Below are positions 11,699 through 23,581 of a stretch of 64,000 bases of DNA, in pieces. The notes below the pieces were generated by a model that saw nothing but the letters and a program-made list of their open reading frames with translations, was not told where the DNA came from and did not search any database. Each line of letters opens with the position of its first letter. Within the stretch, counting starts at the first letter, position 1. The DNA is from Hevea brasiliensis. Taxonomy: Eukaryota; Streptophyta; Magnoliopsida; Malpighiales; Euphorbiaceae. The stretch is from the NCBI RefSeq assembly GCF_030052815.1, contig NC_079505.1, forward strand, positions 26,056,843 through 26,120,842, read 5' to 3'. Made by a program: the position numbers and the translations under genes.

Positions 11699-14600
11699 TG
11701 TGACACCCCTTACCCGTTTATAGTGTAGCCGAGCAAGTTATGCCACTCAGTGTGCCGGAGCACCAATTTATATTTCTAATTACAATTTATCCCTTTTAAT
11801 TTATTTATTTACAATTTTTGATAAATCTAAATTTTTTCGCAAATTTTATAGAAAATCCGGCAGAGTGCCGGCTGTAAATTGGAAAAACAGTTCTTCTGAT
11901 CCTGTTTAAAAACACTTCCAATACCAAAATCCATCATACACATTTCAAGTCAATCTCAAAATCTCAATCTCAAATCACAATACTATTTTTAGAAACTTTT
12001 CTTTTCTGTTCACATCATCACTGAAAGCACATTTATATTTCTCAACATTTCATTTATCAACATACATTATACAGAAATTTCAATAACATGAAATTTCATA
12101 TATTTACATTATTACATAATTTCAAGAGTTTATAGTTACAAACCAAAATTAATACAAAATGCAAAATACAAAGTGCTACCCCGAAATCCTAATGTCCTAC
12201 CATATGCACTGCAGATGTGAGGTGACTCTGGACTCCGGATGCAAATCTGAAGACTCACCCGGTCTAATGTCTGCTGGGCTCACTAGCTAGGTCTCCCGTA
12301 CCTGTGAGTGGCAAAAGCGACGCGCTAAGCAATTCTGCTTAGTGGTGACAATATAAAATAAAATAAAATAAAATGAATATGCAGAATGTGTGTTTACATT
12401 TTTGGTAGACTTAACTTCTGATATTTATTGCAGTATTATTCGATTAAAATTTGGTAAGATTTATTATCATTGCCCAAGTAACCCATACTAGTTGACTGGA
12501 CTGGATAAACGGGTAAACTGGCACTGGGTACTAAGTACCTCGGACCATCACACCATCGGTCACATTGTGTCTCCCGATGTGCAACAGAACAGCTAATAAG
12601 CTGTAATAATTATCAGGGTTAAAACCTAAGTGTAATAATTCAAATAACATAGCCAAAGGCTATTATGTCACAGAATGGCATGGGAAGCCATGAAACACAG
12701 AATGGCATGAAGGCATATGCAGTACTGCTAACAGAACCCTATTGGCATGCCAAGCTATCCAAACCAATCTTGTTAGGTATACTAGGGCATTTTACACTTT
12801 TAAGTTTCACAATTTTTGGAATTTAAGTTTTAGTGTTACTATTCCATTCATTGGTCAACAAAAATGTTGACTTTTGCATAGGCAATAGGTACATTGGTTT
12901 TAATATCATCAACATACCACATTTTGCATTCAAAATTTGTTGGTATTGGTTGCCAATACCATTTCTAAGCTTAATGTTAGTTGGGCAGAATTTTCAATTT
13001 TTATGCTTTGTTTTTACTGTTCCATTGGTCAATTTTGCAGTAGGAATTTGGCAAACTGATCAACATGAAAGTTGTTCCTTATTTTGTCTAGTTGCATTTA
13101 TTTTTTTGAATCACTCCATTTGGAGTTTTGTAGCTCAAGTTATGGTTCAAAAACCACAACTGGCCAGATTGAAATTTTGTCCAGAATTTCTGGACCAACC
13201 ATATCTACAGTGTAATGAATAGTGACTACAACTCATCTTTTGAATATGTTTTGGTCATAATTTGGGTTAGGTTTCTTCATGAAAGTTGTTGGTCTATATC
13301 TCAGCTTATTTCTGGTAAAATTTCAGGTCAATTGGACCTTTCTACACTGATTTATGGCCAAATGACCAAACACTGTTCATTTGGTCATTTTGCCCAGGCA
13401 GACTGCAGGTCACCCAGATTAGGGCAAGCTTTTGGTCCACTTGGTTTGGTTTTATGGGCATGGTTTCTTCACCAAAGTTGTGCCATTATGTGTCTAGTTT
13501 CATTTCCAATTGGCCTTGCACCAATTGAACCTCTACAATTCAAGTTATGGCTGCCCAAACCTGCTGGACTCATGTCTAATTCTGTAGGTCACCAAGGGCA
13601 GCCATACCAAACCCAAATCCCATCACTCAACACACTTCATTTTTTATTTAAATAGAATTAAATGGTCACTAATTGACCATTAAAACCTATTTTCACCATT
13701 AACTGATTAAGGTCTCCAATTTATGCCCAAACCCTAACCCTAATATCTTGAGTCATGCATTTACATACCTTCCATTGTCCTAAGCATTGTATTAATGTTA
13801 AAGGCAGCCAAATTACAATTTAACTCTAAGAAATCTTCAAAAATCTACTAGTTTCAAGGCTGCCCAAAATTTTGAGATGGACATACATAAGATATTTAGC
13901 AAATTTCTTTGCAATTTTGCACTCAATTATACTTATTCAACATAAATTTGAAGAAAAACATAAGTTTAAGTCACTAACCTCTATGGAGTGAGATTTTTCC
14001 CACTTGCTAAAGCTCTTGTTTTTCTCTTCTTTTTGCTCCCAAAAGAATCACCAAAGTGTAAGAACACTTTTTTGTATTGGGAGTATAAGGGTTAGTGGGG
14101 TGAGAGCAAGGGAAAATCAAGCTTACAAAGCTTGAAAATGGTGGCTAGGGAAGGAGAGGTCATGGCATGAAGGAAATGAAAGAGAGAGATCTGATTTTTT
14201 GTTTCCTTTTCCAGCCCATTTTACCTCTTTTAAATAGAGTTATGCCATGTGTCCATATTAGATAGGTTGGGAGAACTTTAATGACATCATTATGATGTCA
14301 TAAATCCACTTTCCTTCATTTTCTCTTCATTTCTTGTCTATTTAATTGCAATTAAATTTTTAACAACATTTGTTCATATTTTATATTGTATAAATTATTT
14401 ATTTAATTGGACAAATTGGCCAAAAATCATCTCTGAAGACGAAATAACTAAAATGCCCTCCGTATGGCTTAACAGGCCAAAATTGTCTGTACCGATTGAA
14501 AAATTTTTCTAAGTATTTCCTTGGCATTCTAATGCCATAAGAACCTCAATAACCCTTCTCTGGAGTCCCAATAATTATTTTATAATTTTTCCCCCGGGTC

Positions 14601-14842
14601 TAGGGCTCCTAGTTGTGAGAACCGCAACTTCTCACTAGGTTACCTATCGCTAGGGCACCGGCTCATTTAACTTGATTGTATTTTATTTCTAAAATTTTTC
14701 CTAAATTTTTCTTATTAATATTTGAGTTAATTATGGTTCCTCACTTTAGTTTAACTATTTTTCTGGACGTTCTAGCTATTCGGACTGACACTGGTCACCG
14801 AAACAGTAGAATGTACGGACTAGCTAAAGTGAGGATGTTACA
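11699..14842 (-). mobile_element. Solo LTR C, chromovirus-type
   Basis: A single LTR of 3144 bases, TGTGACACCCC to ATGTTACA, flanked by a perfect TGAAC duplication (11694-11698, 14843-14847). It sits inside the Athila 5' LTR, whose sequence continues across it. The order of features shows it reads on the minus strand. It contains stem-loop 12325-12342, the shared LTR block (13273-13348) and a 21-base palindrome (14281-14301). No internal domain survives, so it arose by LTR-LTR recombination. ORFs at 12833-13655 lie wholly in LTR sequence and are not genes. Confidence 0.92.
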
Positions 14843-15553
14843 TGAACTCACCATGAGTGAGTAATTTCCTTATTCTGGATTTAGGAGAGTAATGCTTGTA
14901 ATTATTATTATGGATGAACATTAAGTTTTATTTACTGGATTTGAGATTTGTTTTTTAATTTAATTTCTTGTGATCCTAATGTATGTTATGTGATGGTACC
15001 CACTTAGACATGATTGTAGATGTTGATAGAATGACTGAAAGGCAAAGATTAACATCAGAAAATCATGATCTTGAACCTAGGAATTCTGACCTAGACATAG
15101 GCTGATACCTTTATGGAACCTAAAAATTGGTCAAAGGTCTTAAAGGATTTTAATTAATTTGATCACCACGAAAGTAGGGTTTGAATTAATTAAAATACAC
15201 CCTAGATGCCTTGAGAGAGGATTTAGGATAACTTAGGGCTAATTTCCATCAAAGAAAACGAACCTCAATTCAGTAAATAAATGAGATAACATCCCTAATA
15301 AGATTCAAGTATGAAATCCTAACTCCAGAATTGTTCCAAAAATAGATTACTTCATTTTAAGTTTGCTATTCTAGTGTTTAAAGTTAACGAACTTCATTCC
15401 CTAAAAATTCGATAGCCTAGACAATGAAAATTACTGTGTAGATTGGTACTTGCTAAACAAAGGTCCTCGTGGGAATGATACTCTACTTATCACTTTATTA
15501 CTTGTTAGCGATCCGTGCACTTGCGGGGTTGTAAAACCAGGCAAACAAGTTTT

Positions 15554-15571
15554 TGGCGCTGTTTCCGGGGA
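15554..15571 (+). other. Athila primer-binding site (Asp-tRNA type)
   Basis: TGGCGCTGTTTCCGGGGA closely matches the Asp-tRNA-complementary site usual in Athila elements, with a few substitutions. It lies just after the 5' LTR. Confidence 0.8.
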
Positions 15572-15696
15572 GCTCTTTGGTATTAGTAATATCAAGCGAT
15601 AGGCAATTTAGCTGATTTAGGCAATTATATTTATTATATAATTTTATTTTACTAGTTATATTTTTCTTCTTTTCTCTCAGGTTCTCAATCTGGTAT

Positions 15697-17370
15697 ATGA
15701 CCAGAACAAGGCCAAAAGAAGAAATATTGGACTGTGATCCGGAGATAGACAGAACTCTGAAAGCCATCAGGAGGTAAAGGAAACATCAAGAGCACGGTCA
15801 AGGAGATCCTGAATTTCCAACCATGGGCGATAATAATGACAGACCGAGACTCTTGAGAGATTACGGAGCTCCACCTGTCCAAGGATTTCAGCCCAGTGTC
15901 ACTAGTCCCACAGTGGAAGCCAACAACTTTGAATTAAAACCAGCATGGTTCCAAATGATTCAACAAACCCAGTTTGCAGGTTTGCCTACAGAAGACCCAC
16001 ACTATCACCTCCAGTGCTTTCTTGCCTTATGTGATACATTCAAGATGAATGGAGTGTCTGATCAGGTAATAAGACTCAGAGCATTCCCATTCTCCCTCTG
16101 GGACAGTGCAAGGAAGTGGTTACTTTCTCAACTAGTTGGAACATTCGCTCCTTAGGAGATTCTCTCTCAAGCTTTTCTAGCAAGGTATTTTCCACCTGCA
16201 AATACTGAAAAACTAAGGCTTGAGCTCAACACCTTTAGACAAAAGGAGGGAGAATCACATTATGATGCATGAAAAAGATATAAAGACTTGCAAAGAGAAT
16301 GTCCACACCATGGTATAGAAGATTGGCTATTAGTGCAAAACTTCTATAATGGGTTACTACCCTCTACAAGGAGCACAGTTGATTCAGCTACAGAAGGTGA
16401 TCTAATGGAGAAAATAGTTCCACAAGCACTTGAACTTCTAGAAAGGGTGGCATACCATAATTATGAGTGGTCAAATGAAAGAGAAAATGCAAGGAAAACT
16501 GCAGGGGTACTAGAAGTAGACGCCCTAAGCATGATAAATGCTCAATTTGATCAGCTCACAAGGAAACTAGAGAAGATGCAAGACAACGCAGTTAGTACAA
16601 ATAGTAAACATGAAGACAGCTATGGAGGAGGATACATGAGTTCAGAATACAGCAATTTCAATGAACCCTCCTCAGAACAAATAAACTATGTGAATAATGG
16701 AGGAAACTTCAACCAGAGGCAGTCAAACAATCCGTATTCAAATACTTACAACCCTGGATGGAGGAACCACCCAAATTTCTCATGGTCTAATCAGCAGAAC
16801 TAGTCAATAAACAAGCAACAAGGGTACAAACCACCAACACCCCCTGGATTTCAGAACAGAGGTCAAAACTTTACACAGCCACCACTACCTCTCTAGCACC
16901 AACAACCTGAACCAAAAATGGCTATGGAAACCATGATGGAAGGGTTCCTAACAGCTCAACAACAACAAACTGAATTGATTAAACAGCTGACTTCCAGAGT
17001 GGACTAACTTGCTACTCACAACAAGATGCTAGAGAATCAGATCGCTCAGCAAGCAAGCTCTTCAAGTAAAGATGCTGGCAAACTGCCTAGCCAACCAAAA
17101 ATGAACCCAAGGGAACATTGTATGGCAGTTACACTGAGGAGTGGGAGAACTCTAGTATAACCAGAAGTAGAACCAACAGAGGAAACCATAGAAAAATCTA
17201 AAGACCAAGCAGAGAAAAAGGAGGAAGAAGCTAAGAAATATCAGGAAGAGGAAGCAAGGAAGACAAAGAAATTACTAGAACCATACCAGCCTCCCCTACC
17301 TTTTCCTTAGAGATTTCAGAAAGCCAAATTGGACAAGCAGTTTGGGAAGTTTTTGGAAGTCTTATAAAAG
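15697..17370 (+). pseudogene. Athila gag
   Basis: The start is the ATG at 15697, just after the leader. The frame carries stops at 15775, 16153, about 16270 and 16801, with several more before 17370, but no frameshift. The capsid region (about 15930-16450) has the Athila signature: NNFELKPAWFQMIQQ, GLPTEDPHYHL, FKMNGVSDQVIRLRAFPFSL. Then come an Asn-rich stretch (16620-16800), a Gln-rich stretch near 16900-17050 and a Glu/Lys-rich segment (17180-17290). Gag would form the particle. The same frame continues into protease, so gag-pol was one polyprotein. Most stops are TAG or TAA, compatible with cytosine-deamination decay. Non-functional. Confidence 0.88.
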
Positions 17371-18120
17371 CTTTACATCAACATCCCCTTCACTGAAGCA
17401 CTTTCTCAGATGCCATCCTATGCCCAATTTCTTAAGGAAATTCTGTCAAAGAAAAAGAAGCTAGAAGACTATGGAATAGTAGCTCTAACAAAGGAATGCA
17501 ATGCCATACTGCAAAAAAAATTGCCTCCAAAGTTGAAAGATCTAAGAAGCTTCTCCATACCTTACCTTATTGGTGACAAGAAAATAGATAAGGCTCTCTG
17601 TGATCTTGGGGCAAGCGTCAGTTTAATGCCTCTATCAATATGCAAAAAGCTGGAGATTGGGGAACTGAAACCCACAACAATCTCATTGCAGTTGGCTGAT
17701 AGATCTGTTAAATATCCTGTAGGAATACTAGAGAACATTCCAATCAAAGTGGGCAAATTCTTCATTCCAGTGGATTTTGTTGTCCTTGAGATGAAAGAAG
17801 ATGTTAAAATTCCTATCATCTTGGGAAGACCATTCTTGGCAACTGCCGGAGCCATCATAGATGTCAAAAATGGGTTACTAACTCTCAAAGTAGGAGAAGA
17901 AAAAGTGGAGTTCAACTTGTTTGACATAATGAAACACAAATTTGAACCTAATGAATGCTTCAAAGTCGATACAATTGACGAACATGTTGAAAAGGAATTT
18001 CATGAGACACATCTTAAAGATCCTCTTGAAGCATGTATTGTGCACAACCACACAGTGGATGATGAAAATATGGAAATAGCAGCCTGTGCACAATAGTTAG
18101 CAGCTCATCCACCCCTACCA
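17371..18120 (+). pseudogene. Athila aspartic protease region
   Basis: An uninterrupted stretch of 228 codons (17410-18096) in the gag frame. The catalytic loop reads ALCDLGASVSLMP (about 17593-17631), the D-L-G-A form usual in Athila proteases. The second conserved strand reads IPIILGRPFLATAGA (about 17809-17853). This enzyme cuts the Gag-Pol polyprotein in the particle. The segment itself is intact but lies between stops (one near 17366, TAG at 18094-18096), so it cannot be made as part of a full polyprotein. Confidence 0.88.
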
Positions 18121-18138
18121 TTAGCTAACGCTTCCGAG

Positions 18139-19474
18139 ATGGAGGATTTGAAGGAGGAACAAATCGAAGGTAAGCTCCAGGAAAACGCCAAACAGGTAGA
18201 GCTTAAACCTCTCCCCTCCTCGCTAAGGTATGTATTTCTAGACTCAAATTCCAAATATCCTGTTATAATCAATGCTAGCCTATCTAAATTAGAAGAGGAA
18301 AAATTGCTAAGAGAACTTAGGATCCATAGCAAAGCCATAGGGTATAAGATAGAAGACCTGAAGGGAATTAACCCTTCGATTTGCATGCATAGGATACCCA
18401 TGGAAGAAAACAGTAAACCCACAATCGAACACCAAAGAAGACTTAACCCAAACATGAAAGAAGTAGTTAATAAAGAAATTTTAAAACTATTAGATGCAGG
18501 TATCATATGCCCAATCTCTGATAGTAAATGGGTTAGTCCAGTACATGTAGTTCCTAAGAAAGGTGGGACAACTGTTTTCAAAAATGCTAGCAATGAACTA
18601 ATCCCTATTAGAGTAGTCATTGGTTGGCGAATGTGCATAGACTATAGAAAATTGAACAGTGCCATCAGAAAATATCATTTTCCTCTCCCCTTCATTGACC
18701 AAATGTTAGAAAGATTGACAAAACACTCCTATTTCTGTTATCTAGATGGGTATTCGGGATTCTTTCAAATTCCTATTCACCCAGAAGACCAAGAAAAGAC
18801 AACATTCACTTGCCCCTATGGAACATTTGCATATAGAAGAATGCCTTTTGGTCTTTGTAATGCCCCTGCTACCTTTCAAAGATGTATGATGGCTATCTTT
18901 TCTGATTATATTAAAGATATCATGGAAGTTTTTATAGATGATTTTTCTGTCTATGGAATTGCTTTTGATGATTGCCCAGCTAATTTATCTAAGGTTTTGC
19001 AAAGATGTGAAGAATCAAACCTGGTCCTAAATTAGGAAAAATGCCACTTTATGGTAAGAGAAGGTATAGTTCTGGGACATTTGATATCAGAAAGAGGAAT
19101 TGAAGTAGATAAGACAAAAATTGAGATCATTGAAAACATGCCACCACCAACATCAATCAAGGGAGTGCAAAGCTTTTTGGGACATGCAGGATTCTACAGA
19201 AGATTTATCAAGGACTTTTCCAAAATAGCTAAGCCACTTACTAACTTGTTAAGCCAAGATGTTCCCTTTGATTTTGATGAAAATTGCCTTGTTTCCTTTA
19301 ACAGGATAAAAGAAGCCCTGATATCAGCACCAATAATACAGCCACCGAATTGGGAGCTACCATTCGAGGTTATGTGCGATGCGAGCGACTTTGCAGTTGG
19401 AGCAGAGCTCAGCAAAGAAAGGATCAAAAGCTCCATGCTATTTATTATGCTAGCAAGACATTAGATGATGCGCA
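18139..19474 (+). pseudogene. Athila reverse transcriptase and start of RNase H
   Basis: The same frame continues for 298 codons to 19035, then TAG, then to about 19400. Reverse transcriptase motifs in order: SKWVSPVHVVPKKGG, CIDYRKLNSAIRK, LDGYSGFFQIPIHPED, FAYRRMPFGLCNAPATFQ and the catalytic VFIDDFSVYG (about 18930-18959). The connection region has GFYRRFIKDFSKIAKPL. RNase H begins with the MCDASDFAVGA segment. A frameshift near 19408 and solo LTR D at 19475 break it. An extra segment after VVPKKGG (GTTVFKNASNELIPIRVV) is also usual in Athila. Catalytic Asp residues remain, but the gene is dead. Confidence 0.92.
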
Positions 19475-22400
19475 TGTAACACCCCTATGTTCAGTAGTGC
19501 GTTCTATTGTTCCAGTGACAGTGTCTATCCATACAGCTAGGATGCCTAGAACTACACTTAGATATGGGTGAGGAGACATAAAATAATGAAATACAAGAAA
19601 ATAAAATACAAGAAAAACAAAGAAAAAATAATAACAATGAAATGTAACCAAGTTAAACGAGCCGAAAATCATAGCGATGGGTAACCGCACTGGGAAGTTG
19701 CGGCGTGGACCGTTGACTAGCCCTGGATCGCGGGGAACCCTAGAAAATATTTTTAAGACTTAAATAAAATCTATTGAAGTATAAATATCATTAGAAATAA
19801 CAAAGAAAAATTAATTAATTAGTATAAAGAAAAACGAGAAATCGAGAAAACGATAAAACTTGGTGTTACCGAAAAATCAGGAATGCAATCCGAATAGGGG
19901 CATTGTGGTCATTTGACACTCCGAGATGCCTTTTGACCTAAATTTCCATTAAAAATAAGTGACATTAAAGTTCGAAAACCCCATCAAAAAAATGAAATTT
20001 AAATGAAAAATAAATGAGAAAACTTTTGGGGTAAGATTTTGAATAATGAAAAGTTTAACATTAATTTATCCTTAAGCTAAGTTAGTGGACCATTATTCCT
20101 CATATAATATCATAAGTGGACAGAAACATCCACTAACTTTCTACAGTCATCATCTTTTCCACTTAATTTTCATTTGGCCGAACCAAATTTTCTTCCAAGG
20201 TCCATCCATGGCCACCCCTTCATGCAAGCTCCATCCACCATCATCAAGCCATTAGTTCTTCTAGGTTTCTTCACTAAAGTTGTTCTATACAGCTTGGGCA
20301 ACATTTTTGGGAGCAAGAAAAAAAAGTTTTGGTGGAGTTTTGAAGAAGTCCAAAAGAGGAAAATGTGCATTTTTCAATCTTGCTTCCTTAAACTTTGAGT
20401 GGATGTTGTGGGTAGTTGATTTATAGAAGAATTTTTGAAGTTTGATGTTTTAATGGAGATGTACATTTTGGCAGCCATGAAACCTCACCATGAACAGCTT
20501 GTCCTTGCATGTAAATGGTTGTTTAGATGTTGATTTAAATGTTTAATTGTATTGAAGTTGAATTCCATGTGCAAAGTTTGATTTGTAAACTTGAAAAGTG
20601 AAAATGAAAGTTGATGGGTATGTGTAAACTTGTGGCAGCCTCATGAAGAAGATTGAAGTTTTTAAGTTCATGAAATATTGTTGAATTATGTTGCTTATAG
20701 TAGCAGCATGTGTATGTGAATAATTGTTTGGATTTGGACATGTAAATGGGGTATGTTCATGTGGTTAAATTATTGTAATTGGACTTTGAAAAATTCTGTA
20801 TTATAGTGTGCATATTGAGAATGGTTACAAACTGTCCAAAATGACCAAAAATGTGTTGTTAAATGTGTTCATGGTAAGGTACAAAACATAATTGGCATGA
20901 AGGAAGTAATTTGATAATTGTTGAATATGTAATTGGTAAGTGATGAGGAGTGTGTAGTAGGGCAGTGTATGTTTTGGATTAGAACCTTAAGTTTGTTCCA
21001 ATTGGTATGAGACTAATTTGAGGTGAGGTCAAACAACACAAAACAACTTTTCTTTCAAGAAAGCTGCTTACAAATTTCTGAAGAAGAGATTGAAAAAAAA
21101 CCAAATCCATTAGTGTGACTTGAAGAAAGAAAATTGACCACCATTTGGAGAGTTAGTGTTTAGGCCATAACTCAAGCAAAACAGGTCCAATTGACCTGAA
21201 ATTTTTATCATGAATAGTTTAGACATAGATCTACAATTCTTATGAAGACTCCAAAGCCCAGAAATGGCCAGAACCAAGCCAAATAGCTTACATAAGTTTG
21301 AGTACCAAAATTGGCCGAAATGAAAATGACCTAAAAATGACCTAAGCCTACCATTTTAGTGCATTTTGTCCAGCTTTAATAAATTGACCATATCTTGGTC
21401 TACACAACTCAGAATGACCTGAAATTTTGTCCTGCGTGCAATAAGATATAGACCTACAAGTTTGTAGTTTGGACCGAAACCCGAAAACTGAGAAAACTAG
21501 GTCATCTGGCTAGGTCAAAATAATATACCGAAATCCGGTAAATTGCAATAAAATGCAATACACTTGAAAATGAATTTGGTAACAAATACCAACACTAAAG
21601 GGCTCTAAAATGTGACATATTGGTAACATTGGAATTGACTCACTTAGAGTGCATCAAGGATCAACATTATAAGTTGACTAATAAAATAAATTAAAGGAAA
21701 TAGTACCAAGAAAATTTAGATATTGGATTTTATGGTTGGAAACAAATTTATTGAGTACTGAAACACTTTAAATTGTGTGTTTTAGTTGATAAGGATATTG
21801 AGAGGCATAAAGAACATTGAGTCAAGGCCTAGGAGCGACTCAAATTAGATTTGTACACAACTAGTTTTTAACAGATTTTGTTCTGAATATTTCATATGAT
21901 TAAATGACATATTTTTCTTGTGTATTATGTTTAACAAGCATTGGATTTAATTCAATGATTATTGAAATTGTTATAGTATGTATGAATTTAGCTTTATGAA
22001 ATGGTATTTCCACAAGTATTAAGCATTGTGAATTGAATAAATTATGTTTTGGAAAATTGTGATAGAACATGTTTTGAATTGTGATGGGCAAATTGCATGG
22101 AAAAATGCAAATTTATGATTTGAATTGTGATGAGCATAAAAATTATTGGATATTGGAATTGACTTTGAATCGAATTGTATTGTGATTTATGCTCACTAAA
22201 AGGATTATGATATTGTTTTACATCTCACTATAGATGCTTGACTAGGTTATTACCCGTCTCTCTTATTTGTTGAGAAGACAATGGAGTTAGTTGTGTTTTG
22301 ATTACCATGGTACGTGCACAGGCTTAGATTCTCCTCTTATTAGAGGTTAGATCTAAGTTTTATGTTATGGCCCTTTCGAAAGATTCATTATTGTGATGTG

Positions 22401-23504
22401 TACTGTGCACGACGATTCGACCTCCCCGACCATAGGGAGTTAAAATCACCCCGAAGATGGCCCTTTTGGATTAGTCTTGCATAGTTAGTGAGATAAAGAA
22501 TGGTTTTTTAGATAAAGAATAGTTTTTGAGATAAAGAATGGCTTTGGAGATAAAGAATGGTTTTTGAATAGTAAAGAATGGTTTTTGAATAGTAAAGAAT
22601 TGTGATTTCAATTATGATTTATGTATAATTGATTTTGTTGGAATTAATCTTTATTTCTAATAAATTGTTGAAATTACCTTAAATTGTTAGTTATGATTTG
22701 ATAAATTGAATTTCGTGATCAAAGTCATTTTATACAAATGATTTATATTATTGGCAATGAATATTTTGAGTTTTGGAATTTGATGAGTATTCAGATTTCC
22801 AAATTATTTGCTGTAAATTTTGTCAATGTATATTGTACTATGTTTTAAATTATAGTTGTACACCATTGAGTTCACCACTCAGCGATAGCTTTGTATGCTG
22901 TCGCAGGTGAAAAAAGCATAAAGCAATTGAGTAAGCTTCTTTAAAGAGACATTCAGATCAGCTCCAGGTAGATCCATGTACGCAGGTTTTGATGTATGTA
23001 TGTAATAATATTTATATAAATTATTTGAGCAGTTGTATAAAAACTCTTGTAAAATATTTTGGTATGTAATTAAATGTAAATTATTGTAAATGTAAATTTG
23101 AGATTTTATTTACTTGAATAGTTTTGTAATATTAATTTTGAGTCTTGTAATCAATGAAATGTTTTTTTTATGATGAGGTTGGTTTGAAAATAAATTGATT
23201 TGATTATTGAGATTTGAGTAACAAGATGAAATGAAGTTTATTAGAGTTGTATTTGAGAAAACATATTGGGAGTATTTTCCTTTACAGGATTGAAGAACTA
23301 TTTTCTCAAAATACAGCCGGCACTCTGCCAAAATTTTGAAAAAAATTTTATAACACCAGATTTTAATTGATGATTTAAATTTCATGAAAATTATTTTAAA
23401 ATCCCTTGTAGTATATTTAATGGGTTATCGGTAGGCGAAGTACGGTAATTCATTAGGTGTACTACGGGATCATGTTATATCTTACGGAGGAGTAGGGTGT
23501 GACA
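19475..23504 (+). mobile_element. Solo LTR D, chromovirus-type
   Basis: A single 4030-base LTR, TGTAACACCCC to GGGTGTGACA, with a perfect GCGCA duplication (19470-19474, 23505-23509). The RNase H reading of Athila resumes just after it. It holds stem-loops at 22867-22881 and 22882-22904 and two copies of the shared LTR block (about 21193-21250 and 21400-21465). It has no internal domain or coding gene. Its body differs enough from E and F to be a separate subfamily. Confidence 0.93.
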
Positions 23505-23580
23505 GCGCAAATCAATTATGCCACCACAGAAAAGGAATTCATAGCAGTGGTATTTGCAATGGACAAGTTCATATCTTACC
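23505..23580 (+). pseudogene. Athila RNase H fragment between two insertions
   Basis: Seventy-six bases of Athila pol between solo LTR D and element E, including the duplicated GCGCA. They encode the RNase H segment with NYATTEKEFIAVVFAMDKF, where the Glu is the usual catalytic-site residue. The reading continues at 33765, beyond element E. Confidence 0.85.
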
Positions 23581-23581
23581 A

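Larger units (their letters stand above)
10757..15547 (+). repeat. Athila 5' LTR, split by solo LTR C
   Basis: Matches 38891-40056 from its first bases (TGATAYACTTGAATTG) onward. It resumes at 14843 after the insertion and runs to about 15547, seven bases before the primer-binding site. Net length is about 1.64 kb. It contains a cluster of TACACGGG/CCCGTGTA repeats (10988-11310) and an A-rich tract (11436-11487). The exact 3' end (CA at 15546-15547) is inferred from the primer-site position. Confidence 0.85.

Noticed and set aside
12833..13655. Two long overlapping plus-strand ORFs (129 and 146 codons) in LTR C
   Set aside because: They lie entirely inside a solo LTR bounded by TGAAC duplications, have no known domain, and the same LTR block in other copies is not open in frame.
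17593..17631. Protease DLGA motif as a damaged active site
   Set aside because: D-L-G-A is the usual form in Athila-lineage proteases, so it is not a mutation.
17562..18638. Minus-strand ORFs of 133 and 177 codons
   Set aside because: Antisense shadows of the intact Athila protease and RT stretches.
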